In this document: piece after piece, positions 1 through 5,626 of the stretch | Numbering within the stretch: the stretch's first letter is position 1 | Layout: every line of letters begins with the position of its first letter | Assembly: GCA_021781775.1 (NCBI GenBank) | Contig: JAJXWE010000119.1 | Span: 1-6,039 of the forward strand | DNA length: 6,039 nucleotides | Source of the DNA: Pseudomonadota bacterium | Lineage (GTDB): Bacteria; Pseudomonadota; Gammaproteobacteria; Steroidobacterales; Steroidobacteraceae | Direction: 5' to 3' | The notes under the pieces: generated by a model | Databases searched by the model: none | Told to the model about the DNA's origin: nothing | Seen by the model: only the letters and a program-made list of their open reading frames with translations | Translations under genes and position numbers: made by a program

Positions 1-328
1 CTGCGTCCGTGGTGTAAATCGTCGCGCGGCCGTAGAGGGGCGGGCACTCGATCAGGTAAGCCGGCACGCCCGTGCCCGGCAGCCGCACTTCGCTCAGCGA
101 GAACCGGTAGCGGTGCGGGCCGACCTGCAGCGGGATGTCCTGCAGGCCCGCCACCGGGCGCGGAGCGAAGCGCGATCGGTCGATCGTGGCGTAGCCTGGG
201 GTGAACAGGCGCGCGTCGTGCCCTGCGGCACGCAGGCATTCGCCGAGCGCGCCGGCGACGTCCGCCAGCCCGCCGGTCTTGGACAGCGGCGTCACCTCGG
301 AGGCAAGCAGGGCAACCCGCAGGCTCAT
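1..328 (-). CDS. glgA: Glycogen (starch) synthase, ADP-glucose type, N-terminal part
   Basis: The first 109 codons are present and the rest lies beyond the left edge; the family is usually about 480 residues. GlgA is a cytosolic GT5 glycosyltransferase that adds glucose from ADP-glucose to the non-reducing end of an alpha-1,4-glucan in glycogen synthesis. The reading MSLRVALLASEVTPLSKTGG followed by LADVAGALGE is the classic N-terminal signature: a Rossmann beta strand, then the KTGGL nucleotide-sugar-binding motif at residues 17-21 and the LADV helix. The later PLYGR is also where GlgA proteins usually have a conserved stretch after the first strands. The ATG at 326-328 is preceded by GGAG (340-343 on the opposite strand) with 9 bases between, so the start is well supported. 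The upstream in-frame extension is not needed. The gene is divergent from everything to its right. I see no convincing promoter for it; if transcription starts nearby, its promoter must overlap the small ORF at 359-451. Confidence 0.93.
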   Translation of the reverse strand, partial: MSLRVALLASEVTPLSKTGGLADVAGALGECLRAAGHDARLFTPGYATIDRSRFAPRPVAGLQDIPLQVGPHRYRFSLSEVRLPGTGVPAYLIECPPLYGRATIYTTDA

Positions 329-345
329 CGCGCTGCGCTCCGGTT

Positions 346-351
346 TATCAT
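346..351 (+). promoter_or_regulatory. Candidate -10 element for the small ORF at 359
   Basis: TATCAT matches the sigma-70 -10 consensus at five of six positions. Its last base lies 7 bases before the A of the ATG at 359, so initiation at the usual distance would start the transcript at or very near the start codon, giving a leaderless message. No recognisable -35 hexamer lies 16-18 bases upstream, where the sequence is the beginning of glgA. Single -10 matches are common by chance. Confidence 0.3.
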
Positions 352-358
352 CCGTTCG

Positions 359-451
359 ATGCGCCGTTTCCTCATGGGTCTGGTCCTCGTGCTGCTACTG
401 GCCGTCTCGATCGGCATCGGCATCGTCGTGGCCCGCTGGCCGCGGCTGTAG
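359..451 (+). CDS. Possible 30-residue single-pass membrane peptide
   Basis: I do not recognise a family. The ORF reads MRRFLMGLVLVLLLAVSIGI then GIVVARWPRL. It has two arginines at the N-terminus, about 20 uninterrupted hydrophobic residues (roughly 4-25) and a basic, tryptophan-containing tail, which is the layout of a small inner-membrane protein or an uncleaved signal anchor. It is divergent from glgA, with 30 bases between the two start codons. No Shine-Dalgarno sequence precedes the ATG, but a TATCAT hexamer sits so close that the message could be leaderless. An in-frame ATG further upstream (113) would place most of the protein antisense to glgA and is not credible. The hydrophobic run could also be a chance product of GC-rich sequence rich in CTG, GTC and ATC codons. 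The call rests on the amino-acid layout and the -10 only. Confidence 0.4.
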   Translation: MRRFLMGLVLVLLLAVSIGIGIVVARWPRL

Positions 452-542
452 GGTGCAGTGTACCGGAAGCTCGTGCGGCCCCGTCCACGGCTCCGGTGAG
501 GCCCGTCGAGCGCCCCGCGGCATGGAGTGTCAAGCCAGTATG

Positions 543-566
543 TAGAATTCAACTCATTGAATTTTA
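543..566. repeat. Inverted repeat in an AT-rich patch between glgA and the M32 gene
   Basis: AATTCAA (546-552) and TTGAATT (557-563) form a perfect 7-bp inverted repeat around the 4-base loop CTCA. Outward pairing extends it to 10 bp (543-552 with 557-566) with one G-T pair. It is followed by a run of A and T up to 577, so 544-577 is almost free of G and C in a window that is otherwise strongly GC-rich. It could be a regulator-binding palindrome, an upstream promoter element for the operon beginning near 620, or a weak terminator for transcripts from the left; the stem is AT-only apart from one C-G pair, so as a terminator it would be feeble. The remainder of the non-coding stretch 452-694 shows no gene. 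Confidence 0.4.
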
Positions 567-607
567 ATATATTTATTCTCATCGCGGCGGGTGATCCGGG
601 CACTCCC

Positions 608-616
608 TGTTAGACT
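608..616 (+). promoter_or_regulatory. Candidate extended -10 promoter of the M32-ttcA-fusion operon
   Basis: TGTTAGACT reads as an extended -10 (TG, one base, then TAGACT, which keeps the essential TA and final T). There is no good -35 hexamer at the usual spacing, which is tolerable for extended -10 promoters. Transcription would start near 623, giving a leader of about 70 bases to the GTG start at 695. The AT-rich patch at 544-577 lies roughly 45-80 bases upstream of that start, where upstream activating elements or regulators commonly bind. A similar TGTTAAGCT precedes the metallopeptidase gene. Confidence 0.35.
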
Positions 617-682
617 AGGCGGGCCCAATGGCGCTTTATGGCGCGCCCCTGCGGGACCGGCATGCGGTTCGCGGCCGGCGCC

Positions 683-687
683 CAGGA
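683..687 (+). promoter_or_regulatory. Ribosome-binding site that decides the M32 start
   Basis: CAGGA, containing the AGGA core at 684-687, lies 7 bases before the GTG at 695-697. This is a better-spaced Shine-Dalgarno sequence than those before the two in-frame upstream ATGs (638 and 662). It supports a GTG start and removes 19 or 11 residues from the longer readings. Confidence 0.5.
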
Positions 688-694
688 CATATCC

Positions 695-2209
695 GTGTCG
701 GCTTCCCCGTACAAACAGCTCGAGCAGGAGTTCAAGCGGCTTCACGCCTTGCGCGGCGCGTTGTCGCTGCTGCGCTGGGACGCCGCAGTCATGATGCCGC
801 GCGGCAGCGCAGATATCCGCGGCGAGCAACTCGCCGCACTCGAGACCGAGCACCACGCGCTGCTCACCGCACCGCGGATCAGCCGGCTGCTCGATCGCGC
901 GCAGGCCAACGAGCAGGGCATGGAGGACTGGCAGATCGCCAATCTGCGCGAGATGCGCCGCGAGCGCGATCACGCCATCGCCACCCCGGTATCGCTGATC
1001 TCCCGGCTCACCAAGGCGGTCTCGCGCGCCGAGGTCTGTTGGCTCGATGCGCGCGCCCAGGGTCGCTTCGACCAGTTCGCGCCGCACCTGGAGGAAGTCG
1101 TGCACCTGGTGCGGGACAAGGCGGCCCTCCTCGGCCAGGCGCTCAACCTCGCTCCATACGATGCGCTGGTGGACGAGTTCAGCCCGGGTATCACGACGGT
1201 GGACATCGACACGATGTTCAAGGCGCTCTCACGCCGCCTGCCGGCGCTGATCCGCGAGGCCATCGCCGAGCAGGAAGGCCGCCCGCCGCAGCCGCTCGCC
1301 GGAAAGTTTCCCCTCGCCAAGCAGCGCGCGCTCATCGTCGAGATCATGAAGCAAATCGGCTTTCCGTTCGATCGCGGCCGGCTCGATGAAAGCGAGCATC
1401 CGTTCACCGAGGGCGTGCCGGGCGACATCCGGGTCACGACCCGGCTGGATGCCACCGACCCGTTCACCGGGCTGCTCGGAGCGCTGCACGAGACCGGACA
1501 CGCGATGTACGACCTGGGCCTGCCGCAGGACTGGCGCGACCAGCCGGTCGGCCGCGACCGCGGCATGGCGCTCGAGGAGAGCCAGTCGCTGCTGATGGAG
1601 ATGATCGTCTGCCGCAGCCGCCCGTTCGCACGCTACGTTCTGCCGCTGCTCGAGAAGCATTTCGCCGTGAGCGGGCCGGAGTGGGACGTGGAGAACCTCT
1701 ATGCGCACCTGACCCGGGTCCGGCGCGGGTCGATCCGGGTGGATGCCGATGAGCTGACCTACCCGCTGCACATCCTGCTGCGCTACGAGCTGGAGAAGCA
1801 GCTGTTGTTCGGGGAGCTGGCCGTGCGCGATCTGCCCGAGGCGTGGAATGCCGGCATGCAGCAGCGGCTCGGCATTCGTCCGGCGAACGACACCGAGGGA
1901 TGTCTGCAGGACGTGCACTGGTCGGTCGGCTCGTTCGGCTATTTCCCCTCGTACGCCCTCGGCGCGGTGATCGCCGCGCAGCTGTACGAGAGCCTGCGCA
2001 GCGACGTGCCCGCGCTCGATGAGCAGCTTGCGCGCGGGGAGTTCTCCGGACTGCTCGGCTGGCTGCGCACCAACGTGTACGGCCTCGGCGCGAAGGTGCC
2101 GGTGCAGGATCTGCTGCGCGGCGCGACGGGCAAGACGCTCTCGGCGGCGGCCTACATCCGCTACGCGGAAGCGAAATATCTCGGGCCGGCCGCGAGCGAG
2201 GCCGCCTAG
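695..2209 (+). CDS. M32-family metallocarboxypeptidase (thermostable carboxypeptidase 1 type)
   Basis: A zinc carboxypeptidase that removes C-terminal residues from peptides, probably cytosolic since there is no signal peptide. From the GTG start it is 504 residues, the usual size (about 500). The M32 signature motifs occur in order: HPF at 235-237, DIRVTT at 244-249, the zinc-binding HETGH at 265-269, EESQ at 294-297 (HESQ in typical members), IRVDAD at 347-352 and GCLQDVHW at 402-409. The zinc ligands should be H265 and H269 with E295 as third, and E266 the catalytic base. GTG 695 is chosen because AGGA lies 7 bases upstream and because family members typically begin just before the SPYKQLEQEF-like helix; ATG 662 and ATG 638 are in-frame alternatives adding 11 or 19 residues. 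The one oddity is E294 in place of the usual histidine of HESQ. It is the first gene of a likely operon; ttcA begins one base after its stop. Confidence 0.93.
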   Translation: MSASPYKQLEQEFKRLHALRGALSLLRWDAAVMMPRGSADIRGEQLAALETEHHALLTAPRISRLLDRAQANEQGMEDWQIANLREMRRERDHAIATPVSLISRLTKAVSRAEVCWLDARAQGRFDQFAPHLEEVVHLVRDKAALLGQALNLAPYDALVDEFSPGITTVDIDTMFKALSRRLPALIREAIAEQEGRPPQPLAGKFPLAKQRALIVEIMKQIGFPFDRGRLDESEHPFTEGVPGDIRVTTRLDATDPFTGLLGALHETGHAMYDLGLPQDWRDQPVGRDRGMALEESQSLLMEMIVCRSRPFARYVLPLLEKHFAVSGPEWDVENLYAHLTRVRRGSIRVDADELTYPLHILLRYELEKQLLFGELAVRDLPEAWNAGMQQRLGIRPANDTEGCLQDVHWSVGSFGYFPSYALGAVIAAQLYESLRSDVPALDEQLARGEFSGLLGWLRTNVYGLGAKVPVQDLLRGATGKTLSAAAYIRYAEAKYLGPAASEAA

Positions 2210-2210
2210 A

Positions 2211-3065
2211 ATGACTGCGGCGGTTGCGATGTCGCGGACGCTGACGCGCCTGCAGGCGAGGTTGCGCGGACAGGTCGGCAAGGCCATCGAGGACTTCGCC
2301 ATGATCGGTGCGGGCGACCGCGTGATGGTGTGCCTCTCCGGTGGCAAGGATTCCTACACGCTGCTCGATATCCTGCTGTCGCTCAAGCGCAGCGCGCCGG
2401 TGGATTTCGAGCTGATCGCCGTCAATCTCGACCAGAAACAGCCGGGTTTCCCGGCACACGTGTTGCCGGACTATCTGCGCGCGCTTGGCGTGCCCTATCA
2501 CATCATTGAGCAGGATACCTACAGCGTGGTCCGGCGAGTGGTGCCCGAGGGCCGCACGATGTGTGGTCTGTGCTCGCGGCTGCGCCGCGGCGCGCTGTAC
2601 CGTTTCGCCACCGAGCACGGCGTGACCAAGATCGCCCTCGGCCACCACCGCGACGATATCGTCGAGACGCTGTTTTTGAACCTGTTCTTCGCCGGGCGGC
2701 TGAAGGCCATGGCCCCGAAGCTGCTTTCCGACGACGGACGTCAGGTGGTGATCCGCCCGCTCGCTTACGTCGCGGAGCGGGATATCGAGCGCTACGCCCG
2801 TGGCCGGGGTTTTCCGATCATTCCGTGCAAGCTGTGCGGCTCGCAGGACAATCTGCAGCGAGTGGCCGTCAAGCGGATGCTGGCCGAGTGGGAGCGGGCG
2901 TTTCCGGGGCGCACCGAGAGCATCTTCTCTGCGCTGCGCCACGTCGAGCTCGGCTCGCTGGCCGATACGCGGGTGTTCGACTTCGCCGGCCTGGAGGCGC
3001 GACACATCCGCTCCATGACGCTCGAGGAGGAGCTGCGTCTGGAAGAGTCCTGCGCGGTTGCCTGA
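2211..3065 (+). CDS. ttcA: tRNA 2-thiocytidine(32) synthetase TtcA
   Basis: TtcA is a cytosolic iron-sulfur enzyme that adenylates and thiolates cytidine 32 in the anticodon loop of certain tRNAs, giving s2C32. The 284-residue reading shows the PP-loop ATPase signature SGGKDS (43-48), CGLC (C118, C121), GHHRDD (144-149), the IRPLAY stretch, and PCKLCGSQ (C206, C209). In the E. coli protein three cysteines from these two CxxC regions hold the [4Fe-4S] cluster; all four are kept here. NLDQKQPGFP is also nearly identical to E. coli TtcA as I recall it. The C-terminus is shorter than in E. coli (about 311 residues), losing only the poorly conserved tail. The ATG at 2211 has GAGG at 2198-2201 nine bases upstream; ATG 2229 (MSRTLTRLQ) is a plausible alternative. 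It starts one base after the M32 stop and ends 16 bases before the fusion gene, so it is probably co-transcribed with both. Confidence 0.95.
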   Translation: MTAAVAMSRTLTRLQARLRGQVGKAIEDFAMIGAGDRVMVCLSGGKDSYTLLDILLSLKRSAPVDFELIAVNLDQKQPGFPAHVLPDYLRALGVPYHIIEQDTYSVVRRVVPEGRTMCGLCSRLRRGALYRFATEHGVTKIALGHHRDDIVETLFLNLFFAGRLKAMAPKLLSDDGRQVVIRPLAYVAERDIERYARGRGFPIIPCKLCGSQDNLQRVAVKRMLAEWERAFPGRTESIFSALRHVELGSLADTRVFDFAGLEARHIRSMTLEEELRLEESCAVA

Positions 3066-3081
3066 GGGGTCCTCGCTGCGA

Positions 3082-4524
3082 ATGGACGCCGAATTCGCGA
3101 CGCCGCTCGCCAACGCATACTGGGTCTATCCCGGGCGCCTGCTCGCCGGGGAGCACCCGGGCGGGGCGACGCCCGAGGCGACCCGCCAGCGTCTCGAGCG
3201 GCTGTGCGCGGCGGGCATCCGCGTGATGGTCGATCTGACCGAGCCGACGGAGATCGGTGGCTACGACGATGCGCTCCCGCTGTCGGTGGAATATCACCGC
3301 AAGCCGATTCCCGACCACGGGGTGCCCGCCCATCGCGAGCACATGCTCGAGATCCTCGACTGCTTGCACGAGGCGCTCGCGGCTGGCAAGCCCTGCTACG
3401 TGCACTGCCGCGCCGGCATCGGGCGCAGCGCGACGGTGATCGGCTGTCTGCTGACGGAGCATGGACTCGGCGGGGAGCGGGCCCTGGAGAAGCTCTCGCG
3501 CCTGTGGCGCCAGTCGGGGCGCTCGCTGGAGTGGCCCGACATTCCCGAGACGAGCGCGCAGAGCGAGTACGTACGGGCCTGGCCGGCCCGGACGATCGCG
3601 CTACCCGAGCCACCCGCGGTCCCGGCCTCCAGCGATCCGCTGTTCGATCCGCCCGCGCTCTCGGCCGCACGCGCGCTGCGCGAGCGTTATCTCGGCGCGC
3701 TGCTCGGGCTGGCGCTCGGCGATGCGCTCGGCGCGGCCACTCAGTACCGCCGGCCGGGAACGTTTGCGCCCGTGGCCGATCTGCTCGGCGGCGGGCCGTT
3801 CAAACTGCCGCGCGGGGGCTGGAGTGACGATACCGCCATGGCCCTGTGCCTCGCAGAGAGCCTGCTCGAGCGCGAGGAGTTCGACCCGGCCGACCAGGTG
3901 GAGCGCTACCGGCGCTGGCAGCGCGAGGGACACCTGTCCTGCACCGGACAATGTGTGGGGATCACCGCCAGCACCGCGCGTGCGCTGGCGCAGGCCGGCT
4001 GGCGTCAGCAGCCGTTCTCCGGGTCGCACGATCCGGCGCGTCTCGACCCCGAACCGCTCTCGCGCGTAGCGCCGGCGGTGCTGTTCGCTTTCGCCTCGCC
4101 CCAGGAGGCCGTGCGCCTCGCGAGCGAGGCGGCCCGCACGACCTGTCAGGTCGGCGCGGTACTGGCCGCCTGCGCCGACCTGGCGCGCGCGCTGCTCGCG
4201 GCACTCTCGGGCGCCTCCAAGTCGCGCATCCTGGCCGAGCAGCGCGCCGCGCCGGGGCGTGGGGCCGGCCGGGGGATCCTGCAATCGCTCTCGGGCGCAT
4301 TCGAGGCGTTCGCCTCCACCGACAATTTCCGGGCCGCCGTGCTGCATGCCGCCAATCTCGGCGGTGACTCGGACGTTACCTCGGCCGTTTGTGGACAGCT
4401 GGCCGGGGCCTTCTACGGCGTGGGCGGCATTCCGGCGGCCTGGCGGACGGATCTGCTGCGCGCCCCGCTGATCGAATCCTTCGCCGACCGTTTGCTGGCA
4501 CGCGCACTGGTCCAGATGGGCTGA
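3082..4524 (+). CDS. Dual-specificity/tyrosine phosphatase fused to an ADP-ribosylglycohydrolase-like domain
   Basis: A 480-residue two-domain protein with no signal peptide. Domain 1 (about 1-170) is a cysteine phosphatase of the DSP/CDC14-like type: the P-loop HCRAGIGRSAT carries nucleophile C109 and R115 (CX5R), and D78 in KPIPDHGVP is the likely general acid. A proline-rich linker (about 172-195) follows. Domain 2 (about 200-480) has the all-helical ADP-ribosylglycohydrolase (DraG/ARH) layout: YLGALLGLALGDALG (203-217), WSDDTAMALCLAESL (from 247) and NLGGDSDVTSAVCGQLAG (D429, D431). This superfamily cleaves ADP-ribose from proteins or small molecules using two Mg ions. Several residues usually conserved in the closest bacterial members look replaced here, so activity of domain 2 is uncertain. 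ATG 3082 is chosen, with GAGGGG (3064-3069) 12 bases upstream; a TTG at 3058 overlapping the ttcA stop would add 8 residues. It is the third gene of the likely operon with the M32 gene and ttcA. Confidence 0.88.
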   Translation: MDAEFATPLANAYWVYPGRLLAGEHPGGATPEATRQRLERLCAAGIRVMVDLTEPTEIGGYDDALPLSVEYHRKPIPDHGVPAHREHMLEILDCLHEALAAGKPCYVHCRAGIGRSATVIGCLLTEHGLGGERALEKLSRLWRQSGRSLEWPDIPETSAQSEYVRAWPARTIALPEPPAVPASSDPLFDPPALSAARALRERYLGALLGLALGDALGAATQYRRPGTFAPVADLLGGGPFKLPRGGWSDDTAMALCLAESLLEREEFDPADQVERYRRWQREGHLSCTGQCVGITASTARALAQAGWRQQPFSGSHDPARLDPEPLSRVAPAVLFAFASPQEAVRLASEAARTTCQVGAVLAACADLARALLAALSGASKSRILAEQRAAPGRGAGRGILQSLSGAFEAFASTDNFRAAVLHAANLGGDSDVTSAVCGQLAGAFYGVGGIPAAWRTDLLRAPLIESFADRLLARALVQMG

Positions 4525-4536
4525 ACACGCGCGCGC

Positions 4537-4545
4537 TGTTAAGCT
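4537..4545 (+). promoter_or_regulatory. Candidate extended -10 promoter before the metallopeptidase gene
   Basis: TGTTAAGCT fits TG, one base, then TAAGCT (TA and final T kept). It resembles TGTTAGACT at 608-616. No -35 match lies at the usual distance, which would fall on the stop region of the previous gene. Initiation 7 or so bases downstream would be at about 4552, exactly at the left arm of the GC hairpin. It would let the metallopeptidase/ATP-grasp pair be expressed separately from the upstream operon. Confidence 0.3.
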
Positions 4546-4552
4546 CGATCGC

Positions 4553-4575
4553 GCCCCGCCGTGCGACGGCGGGGC
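4553..4575 (+). repeat. Perfect 10-bp GC-rich hairpin just upstream of the metallopeptidase start
   Basis: GCCCCGCCGT (4553-4562) and its exact complement ACGGCGGGGC (4566-4575) enclose the 3-base loop GCG. Nine of... the ten pairs are G-C except two at the loop side context: the arm contains only one T. The hairpin ends 13 bases before the ATG at 4589. No T-run follows on either strand, so it is not a standard intrinsic terminator. It may be a 5'-end stabilising stem, a translation-limiting structure, or an imperfect terminator separating the two operons. Confidence 0.6.
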
Positions 4576-4588
4576 CACGAAGACACCC

Positions 4589-5626
4589 ATGAGCACACCG
4601 CGAAACCGTCGGCGGGCCCGGCCGTGGACCCGCCTCAGCGACGAGCAGCTGCTGCAGTTGCGCTTCTGCGAGCTCGGCCTGCGTGTGCGCGGCTCGAACA
4701 TCGAGCGTGCCGTCGAGCGGCTGCACGCGGAGCTGGGCGCACGCGGCATCCGGCTGCGGCCGCACATCTGGCTCGCGGAGGAGTGGTTCTCGCCAGACGG
4801 CGTGCCGGGGATCGCCGTGCCGTTCTATCTGGCGCATCCGCGCCTGATGCGTCTCGAGCGCAGCATCATGGGACAGGTCGAGGGCGGAAACTCGCGCTGG
4901 TTCATGCGCATCCTGCGCCACGAGGCCGGACACGCGATCGACAACGCCTACCGGCTGCGGCGCCGCAAGCGCTGGCGCGAGGTGTTCGGGCCGGCCTCGC
5001 AGCGCTATCCGGACCGCTACCGGGCGCGTCCGGGCAGCCGCCGTTACGTGCATCACCTCGGCGACTGGTACGCACAGGCACACCCGACCGAGGATTTCGC
5101 CGAAACGTTCGCCGTCTGGCTGACGCCTCACTCGGGCTGGCGCAAACGCTATGCCGACTGGCCGGCGGTGCGAAAACTGCGCACCGTGGATGAGCTGATG
5201 AGCGAAGTGTGCGAGCAGCCCGCACCGGTACGCACGCGCGCGCGCATCGAGCCGATCGATACCAACACGCGCACGCTCGCGGAGCATTATCGTCGCAAAG
5301 TTGCCCGCTATCGTCGCTATCGGCGCACCATGGTCGATGGGCTCCTGCAGTGGCTGTTCACCGTCGAGCGGCCACGCCGGGATGCGGTGCGCGCCGCGAC
5401 GCTGCTGCGCGCAAACCAGCGCGCGCTCATCGAGGCCGTCTCGCACGAACTCGGTGTGCCGCGCTATAGTGTGCACGAGATCATGCGCACGATGATTGAC
5501 CGCAGCGAGGCGTTGCAGCTGTACATTCGCGGCAGCCGTCGCGACGCGGCGCACGTGTCCCGCTGGATGCTGGAGAAGCTGGTGTCGTTCTACTCACAGG
5601 GCGAGACGCCGCACATCCCGTTATGA
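4589..5626 (+). CDS. Putative zinc metallopeptidase (HEXXH, gluzincin-like)
   Basis: A 345-residue soluble protein with a basic N-terminus and no signal peptide. RHEAGHAID carries the HEXXH zinc motif (H111, E112, H115); about 50 residues later DWYAQAHPTEDFAETFAVWL (159-178) gives E168 as likely third zinc ligand, with E172 as alternative. An acidic E-x-F-A-E-x-F segment after HEXXH is also found in anthrax lethal factor-like peptidases, so a gluzincin fold is inferred; I cannot name the exact family. The rest is helical and arginine-rich (for example 233-249), with no other recognised domain. The substrate is unknown. The ATG has no strong Shine-Dalgarno sequence and follows a strong GC hairpin by 13 bases. 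The stop overlaps the start of the ATP-grasp gene (ATGA), so the two are probably translationally coupled and act on a related substrate. Confidence 0.82.
   Translation: MSTPRNRRRARPWTRLSDEQLLQLRFCELGLRVRGSNIERAVERLHAELGARGIRLRPHIWLAEEWFSPDGVPGIAVPFYLAHPRLMRLERSIMGQVEGGNSRWFMRILRHEAGHAIDNAYRLRRRKRWREVFGPASQRYPDRYRARPGSRRYVHHLGDWYAQAHPTEDFAETFAVWLTPHSGWRKRYADWPAVRKLRTVDELMSEVCEQPAPVRTRARIEPIDTNTRTLAEHYRRKVARYRRYRRTMVDGLLQWLFTVERPRRDAVRAATLLRANQRALIEAVSHELGVPRYSVHEIMRTMIDRSEALQLYIRGSRRDAAHVSRWMLEKLVSFYSQGETPHIPL

Noticed and set aside
113..451. A 112-codon plus-strand reading that includes the small membrane peptide
   Set aside because: Its first 80 or so residues are antisense to the conserved glgA N-terminus; only the last 30 residues look protein-like.
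201..545. A 114-codon plus-strand open frame across the glgA start and the intergenic region
   Set aside because: Half is antisense to glgA, and the rest is serine/arginine/cysteine-rich without domain or ribosome-binding site.
628..646. Direct repeat ATGGCGC (628-634 and 638-644) and the GGCGCGCC palindrome in the M32 leader
   Set aside because: Short GC-rich matches are expected by chance here, and no stable hairpin longer than 5 bp can be formed.
1229..2347. A 372-codon minus-strand open frame opposite the M32 gene
   Set aside because: The sense strand has all the M32 signature motifs; the antisense frame has none of any family.
1464..3113. A 549-codon open frame on the minus strand across the M32 gene, ttcA and the start of the fusion gene
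   Set aside because: It is antisense to three genes with clear motifs and its translation is arginine/alanine/proline-rich without any recognisable domain, as expected from high-GC antisense frames.
4553..4575. Intrinsic terminator of the M32-ttcA-fusion operon
   Set aside because: The stem is excellent but no T-run follows on either strand, so it was listed as a hairpin and not as a terminator.
5466..5471. TATAGT as a -10 element inside the metallopeptidase gene
   Set aside because: No -35 or extended -10 context, and no start codon of a real gene lies shortly downstream; the ATP-grasp gene is coupled by overlap instead.
4376..5554. A 392-codon minus-strand open frame opposite the metallopeptidase gene
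   Set aside because: It lies opposite a frame carrying HEAGH and the EDFAETF segment, spans two genes, and its low-complexity composition matches an antisense shadow.
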